Of a stretch of 64,000 bases of DNA, positions 61,601 through 64,000 are shown piece by piece. The stretch's first letter is position 1. The number at the start of each line of letters is the position of its first letter. Under the pieces are notes generated by a model, which saw only the letters and a program-made list of their open reading frames with translations, had not been told where the DNA came from and searched no databases. A program made the translations under genes and the position numbers. Source of the stretch: Choricystis sp. odSpoLacu1 (Eukaryota; Chlorophyta; Trebouxiophyceae). Location of the stretch: NCBI GenBank assembly GCA_958009055.1, contig OY253656.1, forward strand, positions 620,001 to 684,000, in the 5' to 3' direction.

Positions 61601-62103
61601 TGGCGGCGAGGTATATCGACCCTTCTTTTGGAGGCGCAGCCGTGGGTGCCCCGCCCGCCGCGGCTGTGCCGCCGCCGGTGTTTGGGGCGGGTCGCCCGCC
61701 CCCGCCGCCCGCCGGCTTCTTTGTGCCGGGCGCTGGTGGTGCTGCTCCCGCCGCCGCCCCTCCTCCTGCCGGCCCGTTCACCGGCGTGCGGTCGACGCCG
61801 CCCACGACGCCGGCGCCGTCCGCGCTTGGTGATGGTGGTGCTCCTCCACCGCAGCAGCAGCAGGCGCCGCCGCCACCGCCTGCGCCCGCCGCCACCGACA
61901 TCTACACCACGTACTCGGCGGTGGGGGGCGGCGGGGTGGGCGGGCCGACGCAGCAGCAGGCGGCGTGGCCAACGCCGGCGGCAGACCCGCCCGCGGCAGC
62001 GTGGCCAGCGGCAACGCCGCCCGTGGCAGCGGCCTCGTGGGGACCACCTCCGCCACAACCGCAGGACGGCGGTGGCGGCATGGCCGACGTGCGGCTGGGT
62101 TGA
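58624..62103 (+). CDS. SEC16: COPII assembly factor SEC16
   Basis: A single open frame of 1,159 residues. SEC16 marks ER exit sites and organises COPII coats. A long Pro/Ala/Gln-rich N-terminal part (1-400) is followed by the conserved central domain (GRPPCPLLAFGFGGAVWAL, about 409), an Ala-rich helical ACE1-like domain (about 480-850), and the typical C-terminal segment DNTFYYDTDAGVWRERG (about 950) with YIDPSF. The first 45 residues are less certain: a run ending cacatacacag looks like a 3' splice site, so a short intron may lie there. Trp/Gln-rich repeats near 240-400 are low complexity. Confidence 0.85.
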   Translation: MGGPPPVAPAHPPAKPASGNVTHSHTHLPVHAHTQPPPPPPTPGWGAPPPNPPPDTPVSAVHRPPGVPPPAARPLFPPPPGGGEAKAAAAPWPAPPAVPAHPAPTAATSSTWAPATRVDSTASSVSVAGPAPSGAPGAAAPDARPPGTKIAFSGPAAAATSADNDDDDDAFFGGLDGGAAAAAATTAPAPAAPAAPAAPPPPAHDASFFDGLAAQQQQPVAPSHPPTPAGPPPPPPPTAPGGWLATPAGEAPTQAQPAAWPPATEPAPAAAAWPVAQPATVAAAWPPQAVEPLPPLPPQAAPPPPPQAAPPPAQAAAWQPAAAEQPAWGQQQQQPPPPPAWPQPAQAQWGAPAAQPAAPAQWGAPAAPPAAPAQWGAPLQAVTAVAPAAAAWGAPQPQAAAPPASRQNYGRPPCPLLAFGFGGAVWALLPAASGAPTPLGAPPPRPRFVRARAWRLPADLAAARAGAQPPPDTDDGTSLRAALASIPWPLCPATPPAALANWCRARAEAVATEERETRDADTLATLWRVLAVSASHNGVLRRGKPPAKGGVTVEADLTAALGVNFGGHPATARLAAPPPDASARDAAAGAVAAALAAGRLADAAAAAEAGGLWGLALAAAGAAGADVRAAAARAAAAEVAPSTPLAAAAAALTGGGGDAATSDPPLDAWRETLALVSAAGAPASAHRLALRLADAGATLPSHTAAIVAGVAVDADAADGPLRLTLLGCPPGARPGAAVGALLRGAVWEWSRARVGAPPSPAALAQRLALGAVMADAGLVVRAAQVAAEVGAAAAQRPGAPPPPPLVAAAAAEAASLGDRARAAAAAAGQAVPDAPAGSMAAAVGRWLDRGLHKIMGGDGGGGGAPSRQHPADAAAPPPLRQQPPPPPPDTGAPTKADSGGGLRAVIGSLTALPRLVAGAAAPPPDPAAIAAAAAAPPPPVARGEVDNTFYYDTDAGVWRERGAPPPPPPAPLAPLVAPPPIAPPGTAASPRGVAARYIDPSFGGAAVGAPPAAAVPPPVFGAGRPPPPPAGFFVPGAGGAAPAAAPPPAGPFTGVRSTPPTTPAPSALGDGGAPPPQQQQAPPPPPAPAATDIYTTYSAVGGGGVGGPTQQQAAWPTPAADPPAAAWPAATPPVAAASWGPPPPQPQDGGGGMADVRLG

Positions 62104-62195
62104 GAGAGAGAGAGAGAAGTTGAGGGGGGGGACGCAACAGAGAGAGAGAGCGTGTGTTTTGATGTGTCAACGCTCCGTTTTTTTTCTTTTTCAAA

Positions 62196-62723
62196 CTAAC
62201 CCCCTGCCTCCTCATCCCACTCGGCCACTGCCGCCCCCATCTCGGTCAACGCGTCCGCCAGCTCGTCCGACACCTCGGCGAGGCGGCGGGTGACGTCGGC
62301 CAGCGCGGCTGACCGCTGGGTGGAGGCGGCAGCGGCCGTCATGCCGTCGTCGCCACCACTGCACCCGCACGCGGGGGCGGCGGCTGCAGCCTCCGCGTCC
62401 GCGTCCGCGGCGCGCAACGAATGCAGGCGCAGGGTGAGGGCGTGGCGCTCGCGCTCGGCGGCGGCGGCGGTGGCGACGAGGGGGGAAGGCGACGCGCTGC
62501 CACCCTCCAGGCCTGCTAGTCCGGCCGCCGCCGCGTCGCACGCGGCCTTGTAGTTGAGAGCACACTTTGTCGCGACCTCATCGTCCGCGTCCACGCACGC
62601 CAGCAGGGCGCGCGCGGCGGCGTGCAGACGCGCGGCGGCAGACGCACGCGCGCTCACGCTAGCTAAATAGCCCCGCCACGCGGCCACCGCGGCCGCGGGG
62701 TCGTCGACGGAGGGTGGCCCCAT
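62196..62723 (-). CDS. Unknown helical protein downstream of TFB5
   Basis: An intronless gene of 175 residues from ATG 62723. The sequence is Ala-rich and helical, with a small Cys cluster in the middle (ACGCSGG) and a C-terminal amphipathic helix (RRLAEVSDELADALTEMG). I do not recognise the family. The ATG lies 25 nt after the TFB5 stop on the same strand, so the two may be translated from one mRNA. Confidence 0.6.
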   Translation of the reverse strand: MGPPSVDDPAAAVAAWRGYLASVSARASAAARLHAAARALLACVDADDEVATKCALNYKAACDAAAAGLAGLEGGSASPSPLVATAAAAERERHALTLRLHSLRAADADAEAAAAAPACGCSGGDDGMTAAAASTQRSAALADVTRRLAEVSDELADALTEMGAAVAEWDEEAGG

Positions 62724-62748
62724 GTGAGTGTTTGTTAAAGCTTTCTTC

Positions 62749-63079
62749 TCACTCTCCAATCACGCGGGGGGGCGGCGCAAACGCGACCTCGTCCGCGGCA
62801 GCTGCCACCCTCGCTTTGATTGTCTCCACAGCCGCCGCCGCCACCAGCAGCCGCGTATCGTCCAGGTCTTCGATGACAAACTTGTCGCCGGTGGGGCGGG
62901 AGGCGTTGAGGGCGAGGATGAGTTCTTTGGTGGGTGGGTCGCTGGGAGGGGAGGAGAGTGGGATTGGCGGCAGGTGGTCGGTTTGCGCTCTCTCTCTCAC
63001 TCTCTTGCCTCTCTCTCCTCACACTCGCACGGCCACTGGCACACCAGGTGATGAGGACGCCCTTGACGGCGGACACCAT
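62749..63079 (-). CDS. TFB5: TFIIH subunit TFB5 (GTF2H5/TTDA)
   Basis: Two exons (63045-63079, 62749-62941) encode 75 residues, close to the usual 70. TFB5 stabilises the p52 subunit of TFIIH and supports nucleotide excision repair. Spliced, the protein begins MVSAVKGVLITC|DPPTKELI, matching the family's MVNAIKGVLVSCD start; the body is NASRPTGDKFVIEDLD and VETIKARVAAAADE. The donor TG|GTGTGC and acceptor CCCAG|C are in phase. The gene is easy to miss because of its size. The next gene upstream on the strand ends 140 bp away. Confidence 0.88.
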
Positions 63080-63219
63080 GGACTGAGAGGGCGAGAGGGG
63101 AGCGCGGCAGGCTGCGAAATGCGAACAGCAAAAAAAAAAAAAAACAACGCAGCAAGTGTGTGCCTCGACACCCCTCTGAACTAAACTTACAAACAACGCC
63201 AACACTCTCCCTCCCCCCC

Positions 63220-64000
63220 TCAAGGCCCATACTTTTGCTTGATCGTCCACACATCCATCGGCCCCGGCGGCACAGAGGCATCCGTGGCGGCCGCCACCGC
63301 GGCGCGCGCGATCGCACGGACCGACACGGGGGGCACGAACGCGCCGCCCGCGAGCGGGATGGAGGCGAGCGACTGGGTGGGCAGCAGGGACAGGGCGCGG
63401 TCGAGGGGGGCGCCTGGATGTGTGGGTGTTGGGGTGTGGGAAAGGGTTGTTTTTTTGTGTTGTGTTTGTTTCGGCACCTTTCCACCACCACCACACAAAC
63501 ACAACCCACTCACCGATCAACCCCAGCGGCAGACTCATGCCCGTGTCCCCCACCGCGCGCGACCCGTACACAAACCCGGGGCGCAGCGCGACTCCGGTGC
63601 GTGGGAAGAGGCGAGCAAGAGCCTTCTCCGCATCCTTCTTGCCCTCAAAATAGCCCCCCAGCACAGCAGACGGGAGACCATAGTCATGCACACTGATGAA
63701 GGCGGCGCGGGGGACGCCCGCGGCCGCGGCGGCCTCAAAAATGGCGATGTTGGCGTCGCCACAGATCCTGCGCATGTGGTCGTTTGACCCAAACGCGCCC
63801 AGGGTGGACACCACGCCGACCGCGCCGTCCAGCACGTCCCGCCAGGCGTCCACATCGAACGCGTCGGCGGCGACCCAGTCGACGTCGGCGGTCCAGGGTT
63901 GTTGTGAACCGCCGCGCGGGCGGCCGGAGCGGGAGACGGAGACGACGTCGAGGCCGGAGTCGAGGGCGGCGGCCGCGACGCGGGAGCCGATGAAGCCTGA
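63220..64000 (-). CDS. NAD(P)-binding atypical SDR, At1g32220-like, partial
   Basis: Two exons are visible (63514-64000 running off the right edge, and 63220-63413), at least 226 residues; the N-terminus is missing. The Rossmann signature at the edge reads GFIGSRVAAAA, with VVSVSRSGRP for cofactor choice. Family markers: LGAFGSNDHMRRI, AAFISVHDYGL, GYFEGKKDAEKAL, LRPGFVYGSR, and after splicing LIGAPLDRALSLLP. This pattern matches the plastid-associated protein At1g32220, an atypical short-chain reductase found in plastoglobules. The reaction is unknown. Confidence 0.85.

Noticed and set aside
1..64000. CRISPR arrays, insertion sequences, retroelements, viral genes
   Set aside because: No spaced identical repeats, transposase, reverse transcriptase or capsid-like frames were found.

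Overview
This 64 kb window is nuclear DNA from a eukaryote, very probably a compact, GC-rich green alga (Viridiplantae). The evidence is short spliceosomal introns (mostly GTGAGT...CAG with C-rich 3' ends) and plant-lineage genes: a GT5 starch synthase, a SYP61-type SNARE, an FtsH-like chloroplast pseudoprotease, relatives of the Arabidopsis plastid proteins At4g37920 and At1g32220, plant-type KUP/HAK potassium transporters, DET2-type steroid reductase and organellar MetRS. The species cannot be named from the sequence. I resolved 37 genes, two cut by the window ends. Most exon models add up to whole codons, which supports the splice sites; six genes do not, and those carry apparent frameshifts.

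Layout. 0-9 kb: partial coiled-coil gene (-), starch synthase (-), TIM44 (-), SYP61 (-), DDX1-like helicase (+), DUF218 protein (+). 9-19 kb: FtsH-like pseudoprotease (-), a 47-residue membrane protein followed after 16 nt by DPH4 (+,+), ribosomal protein uL6/RPL9 (-), F-box protein (-), an unknown 80-residue protein (+), NELF-C/D (-). 19-28 kb: HMT1/ABCB6-type ABC transporter (+), At4g37920-like protein (-), BRM-type SNF2 ATPase (-). 28-41 kb: MBD4-like glycosylase (+), unknown (-), degenerate pyrophosphatase (+), SMYD-like SET protein (-), kinesin-4 (+), DET2 (+), RPL35/uL29 (+), papain-like protease (+), CTU2 (-). 41-54 kb: membrane-anchored pseudokinase (-), MetRS (-), a small Tat-like protein (+), and a tandem pair of KUP transporters (-,-). 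54-64 kb: ankyrin/U-box protein (+), RNASEH2B (+), coiled-coil protein (-), SEC16 (+), unknown (-), TFB5 (-), partial At1g32220-like reductase (-).

These are mostly unrelated housekeeping genes, not one pathway. The distinctive points are: (1) a tandem KUP pair with a shared AT-AC intron, mosaic 100% identity blocks and a conserved intron hairpin; (2) two gene pairs 16 and 25 nt apart that look dicistronic; (3) a NELF-C/D gene in an apparent green alga; (4) several proteins that keep their fold but have lost catalytic residues (FtsH-like, pyrophosphatase, receptor-like kinase, and one key lysine in starch synthase); and (5) repeated +1/+2 discrepancies in homopolymer or dinucleotide runs, most simply explained by residual assembly errors. 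No rRNA, tRNA, CRISPR array or transposon was recognised.
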